64,000 nucleotides of DNA from the NCBI GenBank assembly GCA_031213475.1, contig JARUPZ010000019.1, positions 5,989,357 to 6,053,356 on the forward strand. The letters are read 5' to 3'. The DNA comes from Nereocystis luetkeana (taxonomy: Eukaryota; Sar; Phaeophyceae; Laminariales; Laminariaceae). Both the position numbers and the translations under genes were made by a program. Below the pieces are notes generated by a model. It was not told the origin of the DNA, made no database searches, and worked only from the letters and a program-made list of their open reading frames with translations. Below are positions 1 through 12,500 of the stretch, in pieces. Position 1 is the first letter of the stretch; each line of letters opens with the position of its first letter.

Positions 1-190
1 TGGATTCAGGTGCGCGTAATGTTGTACTTGGTATGTGTTTGGTGTCGGGTATGAGAGACGGCAGGCTTCAGCGCCGGATACGCTTGACTCAAACGTGCGC
101 GAAACATGTGAGGGGGGTGATAGGGGGTAAATGCGTTGGGCAAACCGCTCACAATTCCTTCGTCACTGGGAACCTATCCAGATGCCACCC
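1..190 (+). repeat. Family C spacer (copy 1)
   Basis: A non-C-rich spacer that ends by running into the satellite: a GGATACG-TTGACT block, GTTGGGCAAACC, then CCTTCGTCACTGGGAAC and GATGCCACC. The same order recurs at 2030-2225, 3340-3515, 3640-3800 and 21110-21315. The left edge is cut by the window. No coding capacity is recognised. Confidence 0.7.
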
Positions 191-479
191 TCCACCCCCA
201 CCTCCCGCCATCCAGCCACTCGCCCAGCTTGTCCACCTGCCCTTCCGCCCGCCCACAGCTCACCGAGAAGCTCGGCCGCGCTTCCCTCTGCCGAGCCCCC
301 CTCCCCTTTGTTGTGGTACCACCGCCCCCGCCGCCTCCCCCACTCCAGCAGCTTCTCAAGTAGCTCTACCGCTCTCCTGCTCACCAGCAGCTCGCCAAGG
401 AGCCCCCCCGCCCTTTCCCCTCCATACCCCCCCCCCCCTCCCCGTGTCAGGGAAGGAATAGGAATGAAAATATATTTGC

Positions 480-947
480 ACGGCCCGTTGGACTTCGCAA
501 ACACGCTGAAACTGCGCTTTTCGTGTAGGTGACCTGGACCTGCCCGAAAGAAGAAAGAGGTATACCAGTAGCCTGGAGGAGGAGGAAATAGATGCACAGA
601 TGTGCCAGTGTGGCAAAACATTAGAGAGTAGGACTCACATAGTAGGAGAATGTGATTTATACAAGGAGGAACGGGATGTTTTAGAAGAGGAGATGAGGGA
701 AATAGAAGAATGTGACATGGAGGAGTTTGACACACTAGATAGCAGCGAGAAAACGATCGCTATCCTAGGAGATAGATGGTGGCCACAGGCGGCCAAACAG
801 GAAGGGGATAGGATTAGCAAAAAGTTTTAATGTAGTATATGGAAACAACGTGATGAGCGCGTCTCTATTAGGAGTAGGAACGGTGCTCCGTCTCTAAAGG
901 GATGCGTGGTCAATGGTCAAATGACTAAGGCAGGCAACAAATGAGTA
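480..947 (+). mobile_element. LINE-A 3' fragment (non-LTR retrotransposon ORF2 C-terminus)
   Basis: The frame through 540-925 encodes GDLDLPERRKRYTSS, a zinc knuckle (MCQCGKTLESRTHIVGEC: C-x-C, H, C), an acidic region, RWWPQAAKQEGDRISK, one in-frame TAA at 828-830, then KGCVVNGQMTK to a final TGA at about 924. C-terminal CCHC knuckles are typical of LINE reverse-transcriptase proteins. An upstream TGA at 512 shows further decay. The final stop is followed directly by GTACG and 14 C residues. The last ORF portion recurs at five other places in the window. Confidence 0.75.
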
Positions 948-961
948 CGCCCCCCCCCCCC

Positions 962-1015
962 TCCCCGTGTCTATGGTCGCACGACTACGGCCATGCATGG
1001 CAATTAGCACCCCAC
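962..1015 (+). mobile_element. Family B tail only
   Basis: TCTATGGTCGCACGACTACG, then GCCATGCATGG and a C-rich continuation. It lies directly after the poly-C of the 480-947 LINE-A copy, so two C-tailed ends are adjacent. Confidence 0.55.
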
Positions 1016-1239
1016 CCTCCCCGCGTTCTGATGCTACACCCCTCTCACTGGCTCCCGCCCTCCAAATGCTCGCGAAGTAGCTCCACCACCCTCTCACCGT
1101 CCAGAAGCTTGCCAAAAAGCTCCATCGCTCTTCCTCCTTTCGCATCCCTCTGCCCCCTGTCCCGATCCCCCCCCCCCCCCAAGTTGGGTTGGTGTCGGTT
1201 GGCAACGACACTGTAAAACATGCCACTCAGCTAGACAAC

Positions 1240-1690
1240 CAGGGTACCGTTTTTTGTCGTTGTTTAGGCGGTCGGGCACCGCTGGCGAGCGAGTTATAAA
1301 TATTTTTGCTGGGGGTGGAGAACCTTTACTCCGCACAGGGGGAATGATCGCATCACGTAGTGTTTACGGCAAGACACCCACGAGGCAATTCTGATACATA
1401 GTACCCCTTTTACTGTCTCTGGAAGTGGCCACGCCGGAAAATAAATCAACTCATTATAGCTGTCATCGATGTGCGTGTCCGCCTCACAAGAGATTCTTAG
1501 TACGATGCGGCTCACCATACATGGGACTCGCCGAAGAGCTCACGGCGCTTCGCACTTGGCACAAGCACTGTCTGCCTAGTTGGTGAAAACCCGACGTGCT
1601 CCGTCCCGGCATTGTAGGGAGGCCAGGGTCTATGGTCATACGACTACGGCCACGTATGATATCGAGCACACCCCTACCCCCGCCTCCCAT
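1240..1690 (+). mobile_element. Family B retroelement 3' end
   Basis: Shares with 58680-59140 and 62500-62925, in order: GTACCGTTTTT, ACTCCGCACAGGGGGA, CACCCACGAGGCA, CTGTCTCTGGAAGTGGCCAC, AAATAAATCAACTCAT, TTCTTAGTACGATGCGGCTC, ACCTCACGGCGCTTCGC-like sequence, CCGACGTGCTCCGTCCCGGC, TATGGTCATACGACTACGGC and ATATCGAG, ending in a C-rich tail that passes into the satellite. It has a common 3' end with variable 5' truncation, as expected for LINE or SINE insertion. No complete protein is seen. Confidence 0.72.
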
Positions 1691-2029
1691 CACATGAGTA
1701 CACCGCCCCACGCACCGCCGCCTCCCATCGTAGAGCAGCTCTCCAAGCCGCTCCAGCACCCTCCCGCCCTTCAAAATATTTCCAAGCGTCTTCACTGCCC
1801 GTCCACCCTTCACCAGCTCGCCAAGAACCTCCTCCATCCTCCCCCCTGCCAACCACCCCCCCCGCCCGGGCTCCAGCCCCCCAGCAGCTAGCTAAGCAGC
1901 TCCTCCGCCTTGCCCCATCCTGAAGCCTCCTCCCTCCCGTCCCCACGCCACCGTCCCCTCCTAGCTCAATCCATCCGGCTGCTAGCAAAATAAGCTCCAC
2001 CGCCCATCCCCGTCCCGAGCTTGCTCGTT

Positions 2030-2225
2030 AGGTCAATGTTGGAAAACGTCTCAAGCGGCGACTATCGCTACTGGGGTTTAGTGTTGAGCAGGGGTCGCGG
2101 CATAATTCAAGCCCGGATACGTTTGACAAGACAACCGTGTGGAATATCGGGAGATGGCAGGCGATGACTACTGTTGGTAAACCGATCCTAGCACCTTCGT
2201 CACTGGGAACCCGTCCTGAGATCAC
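2030..2225 (+). repeat. Family C spacer (copy 2)
   Basis: Shares GCCCGGATACGTTTGAC, GGTAAACCGATC, CCTTCGTCACTGGGAACCC and the downstream C-rich entry with the other copies. It separates two C-rich blocks. Confidence 0.7.
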
Positions 2226-2644
2226 CACCCGGCAGATCGCGAAGGGCTTCACTGCCCTCCCCCTCACCACCAGCCCGCCAGGAAGCTCTCCCGCCTTCCC
2301 TGCCCCCGGGCTCCTTCCCCGCGTCCTGATGCCATCCCTCCCCCCCTAAGCTCCGTCCCCCCGGAAAATCGCCAAGCAGCTCCACCACCCTGTCGCCCTC
2401 CAGCAGCTCGACAACCAGCTCTATCACCATCCGCTCTCCCGAGCTTCGCTCCCCCCCGTCTTGACCCCACACCACACCCCAGGCTCCCGCCCTCCACCAA
2501 GTCAGCAAGCAGCTCCTCCGTCCTTCCCTCGCCCGTTAACCCCTTTCCCTTCGTCCTGATGCCACGCCGTCCCCCGCCTTCCACCCTCCAGCTGTTTGCC
2601 AAGCAGCCTCGCCGCCCTTTCCCCTCAAAAGCCCCCCCCTCCCC

Positions 2645-2930
2645 GATCCTGCTGTCTCTGGACGTGGCCACACCTAAAAATAAATCAACTCATTATACGC
2701 TGGCATCCATTACAAGTCAGCCTCGCAAAAGGTTCTTAGTAGGATGCAGCTCACCCTTCATGCGACTCGCCCAACACCTCACGGCGCTTCGCGCCTGGTG
2801 CAAACAATGTCTGCCAACAGGTCGGTGAAAACTCGACGCGCTCCGTTCCGGCATTGCAGGGATGCGAGGGTCTATGGTCATACGACTACGGACACGCCTG
2901 ATATCGGGTACACCCCCTCCCTGCGATATT
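2645..2930 (+). mobile_element. Family B retroelement 3' end (truncated)
   Basis: Begins at CTGTCTCTGGACGTGGCCAC and keeps the rest of the family B order to TACGACTACGGACACGCC and GATATCGGGTACACCCCC. It is directly continuous with C-rich satellite on both sides. Confidence 0.72.
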
Positions 2931-3339
2931 CTGATGCCACCCCCGCCCCCCGGCTTCCACCATTCAGAAGCTCGTCAAGAAGCTCCACCGCCTTCCCGGC
3001 CTTCAGCAGTTCGCCAAGCAGCCTCAATGATGCCAGCCCTCCACCAGCTTGCTAAGAAGCTCCTCCGCCTCATCCCCGTCCAAAGGTCACCTCCCCCCCG
3101 TCCTCGCCTCTCCCGAGCCCTCTTAGAAGCCGTCCTGATGCCACCCCCCCCCCCCCCGGCCGACTCCCGCCATCCAGCACCTCGCCAAATAGCTCCACCG
3201 ACCTTCCCTCTCCCGACCTCTCCTCCCCCCCGTTCTCTACGACACCCCCCCACCCTTCCCGCCCCCTCTCAAGCCCAACCCTACCAGCAGCTCGCCTAGA
3301 AGCTTCGTCGCCTTCTCGCGTCGAAAACAGAAACACGGT

Positions 3340-3515
3340 TCAGATGAGAATATCGCTACTAGGTTTGAGGTTAAGTGGTGGGGAGAGGGCAAGATTCACA
3401 ACCGGATAACCGTATGTTGAATATACACGGAATCGCGGCGGGATCATAGGGAAAAATATGTGTTGGGGCAAACCAATGCCAGCTCCTTCGGCTTTGGGAA
3501 TGTGCCCTGATACCA
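3340..3515 (+). repeat. Family C spacer (copies 3 and 4, second partial at 3640-3800)
   Basis: 3340-3515 shares AACCGGATAA, GGGGCAAACCAATGCC and CCTTCGGCTTTGGGAA. A weaker copy at 3640-3800 retains GGTTCGACTCAAAC before the main 17-kb satellite block begins. Confidence 0.6.
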
Positions 3516-6500
3516 ACTTGCCCCTCCGACTCCAACCACCCAGCAGCTCATCCACCAACCCCATCGCTCTACCACCCTCGCGCAACTCACCAACCAGCTC
3601 AACCGCCCTTCTCTGTACAGAGAAGCGGGAGGAAAAAGTCAGTGGGAGAACAAGGGCTCGGAGGCGAAACGGTTACTGGGATTTTGTGTCGATCAAGGGG
3701 GTGGTATGCTTCAGGGTCGAACAGGTTCGACTCAAACAAGGGGAACGTGTTAAGCGTGTTTTTGAAATCAATCGCAGCCCGTGCGTCGAGGGCAACGTAT
3801 CAAGACATCACCCTCAACAGCCGCCACCCGTTACCCAGCAGCTCGCCATGCAGCTCCTCCGTCACAATCGATTCCCGCCCCGTTCACTACCTTCTGCTGC
3901 CACCCCCCCTTCCAGCTCCCGCCCTCCAGCAGCTCGCCGAGCAACTCCCCCACCCAAGCCTACTCTCACCCCCTACATTCCCTTCCTGCTGTCACCCCCC
4001 CTTCCAGCTCCCGCGCTCCAGAAACTCGCCAAACAGCTCCCCCGCCCCATTTGATACTCCCATTTCCCACACCCGGTCCTTGCTGTCACCCGCCCTACTA
4101 GCCCCCGCCTTCCACTAGCTCGGCATACACCTCCACTGTCCCAGTATACTCCCACGCCCTACATCACTTCCTGTTGCCACCCCCACGTCCGTCTCCTGCC
4201 CTCCAAAAGCTCCCCAAGCAGCTCCTTTTTATCAACCTTCTTCCACGTCCTACATCTCCTCCTGCTGCAACCGCCCCTTCCAGCTCCCGCTCCCCCTTCC
4301 AGCTCGCGCCCTCCAGCAGCTCGCCAAGCAGCTCCTTCCGACCCAATCTACTCCAACTCCCTACATCCTCTTCCCGCCACCACCCCCCTACTAACTCCCG
4401 CCCTCCAGCGGCTCCGCCATCCCAACCTACTCCAACCCCCTACATTCCCCTTCGTGCTGTCACCCCCCCTTCCAGCTCCCGCTCTACGGCAGCTCGCCAA
4501 GAAGCTCGCCAAGCAGCTCCCCCGTCCCAATCGACTCTCGTCTCAGTCTACTCCCATCCCGAATTACTCTCAACCCCTACAACTCCTCCATGCTGCCACC
4601 CTCCCTTCTAGCTCCCGCCCTCCAGCAGCTCGCCAAGCAGCCACCGTCCCAACCTACTCCCACCCCCTACACCCCCTACATACCCTTCCTGCTGTCACTT
4701 CCCTTCCAGCTCCCGCTCTACAACAGCTCGCCAAGCAGCTCCCCCGTCCCAAATTACTCCCATCTCGGTCTACTCCCATCCCCTCTGCTGCCACCCCCAT
4801 GCCAGCTCCCGCTCGCAAGCAGCTCGCAAGCAGCCACCATCCCAACCTACTCCCGCCCCCTATACTCCCCTCCTGCTTCCCCCCCCCCTTCTAGCTCCCG
4901 CCCTCCAGCAGCTCACCAAGCAACACCAAGGTCCAAATCTAGCCCAAACCCCTACACCCGGTTCCTGATGCCAACCCCCCTACTATTAAATGCTCCCGCC
5001 CTCCGCCAGCTCGCCAGGAAGCTCCACTGTCCTACCCTACTTCCACCCCATACATCCCTTCCTGCTGCCACCCCCATTTCCGGCTCCCGCCTTTAAGAAG
5101 CTCCCCAAGAAGCTCCCCTGTCCCATCCTACTCCCCCCCCCTACATTTTCGTCCTGCTGCCACCCCCCCCTTCCAGCTCCCGCCCCCCCCCTGCAGGCCC
5201 CCGCCCTCTAGTAGCTCGCCCTTCAGCTCCCCCGTCTCAATCTACTCAAACCCCCCACACTCCCCTCCTGACGCCACCACCCAATCCAGCTTACGCCGTC
5301 CTGCAGCTCACCAAGCAGCTCCACCGTCTCAATCTACTCCCACCCCCTACACTCCCATCCTGCTGTCACCACCCAATCCGGCTTCCGCCCTTCAACAGCT
5401 TGCCCAGATGCTCCCCCGCCCCCATCTCCTCCTGTCCTAATCTACTCTAACCCATTGTAATCGCTTCCTGCTACCACCTCCCCTACCAGCTCGCGCTCTC
5501 TAGCAGCTCGCCATGCAGGCACCGTCCCAGCCTACACCCACCCTTTCTGCTGTCATCTCCCCTTCCAGCTCGCGCTCTCTGGCAGTTCGCCGAGCAGCTC
5601 CCCCATCCCTAACTACTCCCGTCGAAATCTACTCCCAACCCCTACAATCCCTCCTTGCTGTCACCCCCCTGGCCAGCTGCCCCCCCCCAGGAGCTTGCCA
5701 CGCAGCCATCGTCCCAACCTATTCCCACCCCCTACGTTCCCTTCCTGCTGCTACCTCCCCTTCCAGCTCCCGCTCTCCAGCAGCTCGCCAATTAACTCCC
5801 CCGTCCCTAACTACTTATATCCCACTCTACTCCCGTCGCCTACAACCCCTCTCTGTTGCCGCCCCCCATGCCAGCTCCTGCTCTCCAGCAGCTCGCCAAA
5901 CAAAGCCCCCTTCCCTGAATCTACTCTCATCCCCTACATCCCCTTCCTGCTGTCAACCGCCCTTCCAGCTCCCGTCGTCCAGCTGATCGCCAAGCAGCTC
6001 CCCCCCCCGAGTCTATTCCCCCCGCCTACTTTCCCTCTCTGCCGTTACCCTCTGTTCCAGCTCCTGCTCTCCGGAAGCTCGCCAAGCAGCTCCCTCGCCC
6101 CAGAATACTCCCACCTCCTACACCAATGTCATGTTGCCCCCCTCCGCTACTGCTGTAATAGCTCCCGCCCTCCATCAGCTCGCCGAGCAGATCCACTGTC
6201 CCATCAGATTCCGATCCCCGACATTTCCTTCGTGCTGTCACCCCCTGTGCCAGCTCTCGCTCTACAACAGCTCCACAAGCAGGTCCTCCGTCCCAATTCA
6301 CTCCCGTATCAATCTACTCACATCCGCTACATCCCCTCTCTGCTGCCACCGCTCATGCCTGCTCTTTCTGTCCGGCAGTTCGCCAAACACCCACCGTCCC
6401 AATCTACTCCCATTCCCTACATTCCCTTCCGGCTGCCACCCCCCACTTCCAGCTCCCGCCCTCCAGCAGCTCGCCAAGCAGCACCTGGATCACAGTCTAC

Positions 6501-9500
6501 CCCAAACCTTTACACCCGGTTCCTGATGCCAACCCTCCTACTAGCTCCCGCCCCCCACTCGCTCGCCAAGCAACTCCACTGTCCTACTCTACTTCACTTC
6601 ATATATCGCTTTTTGCTGCTACCCCCATTTTGGCTTCGGCCTTCAAGAAGCTCCCGGAGCAGCTCCCCTGTCCCATATTACTCCCACCCCCTGCATTCAT
6701 TTCCTGCGGCCACCCCCGCTTCCAGCTCCCGCTTCCTCGTCCAGCTCCCGCCCTTCAGCAGCTTGCCAAGCAGCTCCCCCGTCTCAATCTACTCCAACCC
6801 TCCACATTCTCTTCCTGCTGTCACCCACCCTTCCAGCTCCCATCCTCCAGCAGCTCGCAACGCAGCCACCGTCCCAACCTGCACCCACCCCCTGCATCCC
6901 CTTCCTGCTGCCACCCCCCCTTCCAGCACTTGCATTCCAGCAGCTCGCCAAGCAGCTACCCCGTCCCAATTTACCCCCGTCCCTAGAACTCTCATCCCCT
7001 ATGATCATTCTCTACTACCGCTCTCCGAGCCAGCTCCCGCCCCCCAGCAGCTCGCCAAGCAGCTCACCCGACCATGAATACTCCCGCCTCTTGGACGCGG
7101 GTTCTGATGCCACCCTCCATACTAGCTCCCGCCCTCCACCAGCTAGCCAAGCAGCTCCACTGTCCTAATCCATTCCCACAAAGCAACATCACTTCCTGCT
7201 GCCCCCATCACGTCCATCTCCCGCCCTCCAGAAGCTCCCCAAGCAGCTTCCCTGTCCCAACCTACTCCCACTCCCTATATTTTCCTCCGCCCTCCAGCCG
7301 CTCGCCAAGCAGCTCCTCTCGGCCCAATCTATCTCTATTCACGACATCATTTCCACCCCCCCTTCAAGCTCTCGTCCTCCAACAGCTCGCCAAGCAGCAC
7401 CGTCCCAATATACCCCCCTCCCAATCTACTTACATCCTAACAATACTTCTCTTCTGCCACCCCCCATGCCAGCTCCGGACGTCCAGCAGGTAGCCAAGCA
7501 AACTCTCCGTCCCATTATTTTCTCACCTTCTACATTCCCTTCCTGCTGTCACCCTCTCGTCCAGCTCCCGCCTTCCAGCTGCTCGCCAAGCAGCTGCTCC
7601 GATCAAATCTACGGCCACCCCTTACATGTCCTTTCTGTCACGCCGCATTCCGGCTCCCGCCCTCCGGCTGCATGCCAAGCAGCTCACCATGCCAGTTCAG
7701 CCCCATCTTCTCCACTCTCTTCGCTGCTGTCACCCCCTCTACTAGCTCCCGCCTCTAGCAGCTCCCAAGCAGCTCCACCGTCCCAGCATACTCCGATCCC
7801 CTACTTTCCCTTCTTGTTGTCACCCTCTCTTCCAACTCCCGCCCCGCAGCAGCTCGCCAAGCAGCTGCCCCGTCCCAGTCTACTGCCGTCCCAATCTACT
7901 CCCATCTTCTACATCCCCTTTCTGCTGCCATCCCCACTGCCCGCAAGCGCCCTCCGGCACCTCGCCAAGCGAAACCCCCGTCCTAACATACTCCCACTCA
8001 CTACATTTCCTTCCTGCTTCCAGCCCCCCCCTGCAACTCCCGCCCTCCAGCAGCTCGCCAAGCAGCACCCAGATCTCAATCTACTCCAACCTTGGTCCCT
8101 AATTCCAACCCCCCTACTAGCTCCCGGCCTCCATCAACTGACCAAGCAGCTCCGTCGTCCTAATCTTCTCCCACAACCGACATCACCTCCCGCAGCCCCC
8201 ACCACGTCCGACTCCCGGCCTTCAGAAGCCCTCCAAGCAACTCCCCTGTCCCAACCTACTCCCACCCCCTATATTCCCCTCCTGCTGCCACCCCCCCTTC
8301 TCCCGCTCTCCCCTCCAGCTCCCGCCCTCCAGAAGCTCGCCAAGTACCGAACCCGGCCCAATCTACTCCAATCCCCTACTTTCCTTTCTTGCTGCCACCC
8401 CCCCTTTTCAGCTCCCGCCCTCCAGCAGCTTGCCAAGCAGCTCTCTCATCCCTATCTACTTATGTCCCATTCTGCTCCCATCCCCTACAGTCCCTCTCTT
8501 CTGCCACCCCCGATGTCAGCTCTAGCCTTTCAGCAGCTCGCCAAGCAACCCCCCCGTCTCCATCTACTCTCGCCCCCTACATTCCCTTCCTGCTGCCACC
8601 CTTTTTTCTGGCTGCCGCCTTTCAGCTGCTCGCCAAGGAGCTCCCCCACCCCGGTCTACTCCCACCCCTAAATCTCTTCCTGCCGTCACCCCCTCTTCCA
8701 GCTCCTGCCATCGAGAACTTCGCCAAGCAGCTCCCTTGCCCCAAAATACTCTCACCTCCTACACCCGCTTCCTGTTGCCACCCGCCCTACTAGCTCCCGC
8801 CCTCAGTCAACTCCCCACGCAGCTCCACCGTCCCATCTTACTCCCACCCCCTCCATCCCCCTGCCTGTTGTCACAACCCTATTCCAGCTCCCGCTCTCCA
8901 GCAGCTTGCCAAGCAGCCCCCTCGTCTCACTTTACACCCGTCCCAATCTACTTCCACCCCCTGCAATCCCTCTGTGCTTCCCGCCCCCCATTCCAACTCT
9001 CCGACAGCACGCCAAGCTTAACTCCCGTCCTAATATGCCCCCACCCACTGCATTCCGCTCCTGCTGCCATCCTCCCGTGACACCTCCCGACCTCCAGCAG
9101 CTCGTCGAGCAGCAACCCGATCCCAATCAACTCAAAACCCCTACACCCGGTCCCTGGTGCCAACTCCTTACTAACTCTCGCCCTCCACCAGCTCGCCCAA
9201 CCTCTACACCAGTTTCTGCTGCCCCCACCACGTCCAACTCCGGTCCTCAAGCAGCTCGCCAAGCAGCTCCACTGTCCCAATCTACTCCCACAAACCGACA
9301 TCATCTCCTGCTACCCCTACCACGTCCGGCTCCCGGCCTCCAGACGCTCCCCGAGCAACTCCCCTGTCCCAACCTGCTCTCATCCTCTATATTCCCCTCC
9401 TGCTGCCACCCCCTCTTCCAGCTCCCGCCCTCCAGCAGCTCGCCAAGTACCAAGCCCGACCCAATCTACTCCGATCTCCTACTTTCCCTTCTTGCTCCCA

Positions 9501-12500
9501 CGCACATTTTCAGCTCTCGCCCTCCAGCAGCTTGCCAAGCAGCTCTCCCGTCCCTATCTACTTGTGTCCCACATTTCTCCCATCCCCTACAACCCCTCTT
9601 TTCTGCCACCCCCGATGTCAGCTCCAGCCTTCCAGTAGCTCGCCAAGCAAACCCCCCGTCCCCATCTACTCTTGCCCCCTACATTCCCTTCCTGCTGCCA
9701 CCCTCTCTTCCGGCTAGCGCAATCCAGCTGATCGCCAAGCAGATCCTCCGCCCCAGTCTACTCCCACCCCCTACATTCCCTTCCTGCTGACACCCTCTCT
9801 TCCCGCTCCCGCCCTTCAGAAGCTTGCCAAGCAGCTCCTCCGCCCCTGAATACTCCCACCATCTACACCCCCTTCCTGCTGCCACCCACCCTGCTAGCTC
9901 CCGCCCTCCGCCCACTCGGGACGCAGCTCCACCGTCCCAACTTATGCCCACCACCTATACTCCCCTTCATGCTGTCACCCCCTATTCCAGCTCCCGCTCT
10001 CCAGCAGCTTGCCAAGCAGCTCCCCCGTCTCAATGTACTCCCCTCCCAATCTAATCCCATCCTTGTTTACTCTCACCCCCACAGCCCCTCTGTACTGCCA
10101 CCCTCCCTGCTAGCTCCTGCCCTGCAGAAGCTCGCCAAGCAGCCACCGTCCCCATCCACTCTCGCCCCCTACATTCCCTGCCTGCTGCCACCCCCCTTTC
10201 CAGCTCCCGCTCTCCAGCAAGCAGCTCCCCCGTCCCAAATTACTCCCGTCTCGATCTACTCCCATCCCCTACATCCCCTCTTTGCTGCCACCCCCCATGC
10301 CAGCTCCTGCTCGCAAGCAGCTCGCGAGCAGCCATTGTCCCCACCTACTCCTACCCCCTACATTCCCTTCCTGCTGCCACCCCCCCCTTCTAGCTCCCGC
10401 TCTCCAGAAAATCGCCAAACAACACCTAGATCATAATCTACCTCAAACTCCTACTCTCGGTTCCTGATGCCAACCCACTAGCTCCCGCCCTCCACCAGCT
10501 CGACAAGCAAGCCCACTATCCTACCCTGCTCCCACCCAATATATCCCTTCCTGCTGCCGCCCCTATTTCCGGCTGCCACCTCCAAGAAGCTCCTCCAGAA
10601 GCTCCCCTGTCCCATTCTACTTCCACCCCCTACATTTCCCTCCTGCTGCCACCCCCCCTTCCAGCTCCCGCTCCCCCTTCAAGCTCCCGCCCTCCCCCGT
10701 CTCAATCTACTCCAATTCTCCACACTCCCCTCCTGCTGTCACCACCCAATCCAGCTTGCGCTCTTCAGCAGCTCACCAAGCAGCTCCGCCGTCTCTATCT
10801 ACTCTCACCCCTTACACTCCCATTCTGCTGTCACCACCTAATCTGGCTTCCGCCCTCCAACAGCTCGCCGAGATGCCCCCTCGCCCCAATCTACCCCTGT
10901 CCCAATCTACTCCTACCCCCACAATATATTCCTGCTGCCGCCTCCCCTGCCAGCTCCCGCCCTCCAACAGCTCTCCATGCAGTCACCGTCCCAACCTACA
11001 CCCATTCCCTCCATTCCCTTTCTGCTGCCACCCCCCGTTCCAGTTCGCGCTCAATGACAGCTCGTCAAGCAGCTCCCCCTTCCAAACCTACTCCCGTGCC
11101 AATCTACTCCCAACCCCCACAATCCCTCCCTGCTGCTAACCGCCCAGCCGGCTCCTGCCCTGCAGAAGCTCGCCAAGCAGTCGCCGTCCCCATCCACTCT
11201 CGTCCCCTACATTCTCTTCCTGCTGCCACCCCCGTTTCCAGCTCCCGCTATCAAGCAGCTCGCCAAGCAGCTCCCCCGTCCCAATTTACTCCCGTCTCGA
11301 TCTACTCCCATCCTCTACATCCCTCTCTGTTGCCACCCCCCATGCCAGCTCCCGCTCGCAAGCAGCTCGCAAGCAGCCACTGTCCCAATCTACTCCTACC
11401 TCCTGCATTCCCTTCCTGCTGCCACCCCCTCCTTCCAGCTCCCGCTCTCCAGCAAATCGCCAAACAACACCTGGATTACAATCTGCCTCAAACTCCTACA
11501 CTCGGTTCCTGATGCTAACCCCCATACTAGCTCCCGCCCTCCACCAGCACGACAATCAACTCCACTGTCCTATCCTACTTCCACCCAATACTTCCCTTCC
11601 TGCTGCCGCCCCTATTTCCGGCTGCCACCTCCAAGAAGCTCCTCAAGAAGCTCCCCTGTCCCATTCTACTCCCACCCCCTACATTCCCCTCCTGCTGCCA
11701 CCCCTCCTTCCAGCTCCCGCCCCCCCTTCAAGCTCCCGCCCTCCAGCAGCTCGACAAGCAGCTCCCCTGTCTCAATATACTCCAATCCCCCACACTCTCC
11801 TCCTGCTGTCACCACCTAATCTGGCTTACGCCCTCCAGCAGTTCCCCAAGCAGCTCCGCCGTCTCTATCTACTCCCACCCCCAACACTCCCATCCTTCTG
11901 TCACCACCTAATCCGGCTTCCGCCCTCCAACAGCTCGCCGAGATGCTCCCCCGCCCCAATCTACTCCCACCCCCACAATCTCTTTTTGCTGCCGCCTCCC
12001 CTGCCAGCTCCCGCCCTCCAACAGCTCGCCTAGTAGCTCCCGTCCCAACCTACGTCCATTCCCTCTATCCCCTTTCTGCTGCCACCCCCCTTTCCAGTTC
12101 GCGCTCTCTAACTGCTCGCCAAGCAGCTCCCCCGTCCAAATCTACTTACGTCCCAATCTATTCCCAACCCCTACAATCCCTCCCTGCAGCCACCCCCCCG
12201 GCCAGCTTCTGCCCTGCAGAGCTCGCCAAGCAGCCACCGTCCCCATCCACCCTCGTCCCCTATTCCCTTTCAGCTGCCACCCCACTTTCCATCTCCCGCT
12301 CTGCAGCAGCTCGCCAAGCAGCTCCCCCGTCCCAATTTACTCCCGTCTCGATCTACTCCCATCCGCTACATCCCTCTCTGTTGCCACCCCCCATGCTAGC
12401 TCCTGCCCTCCTGCAGCTCGCCAATCAAAACCCCCGTCCCAATCTACTCTCACCCCCTACATTCCCTTCCTGCTACCAACCGCCCGTCTAGCTCCCGTCC

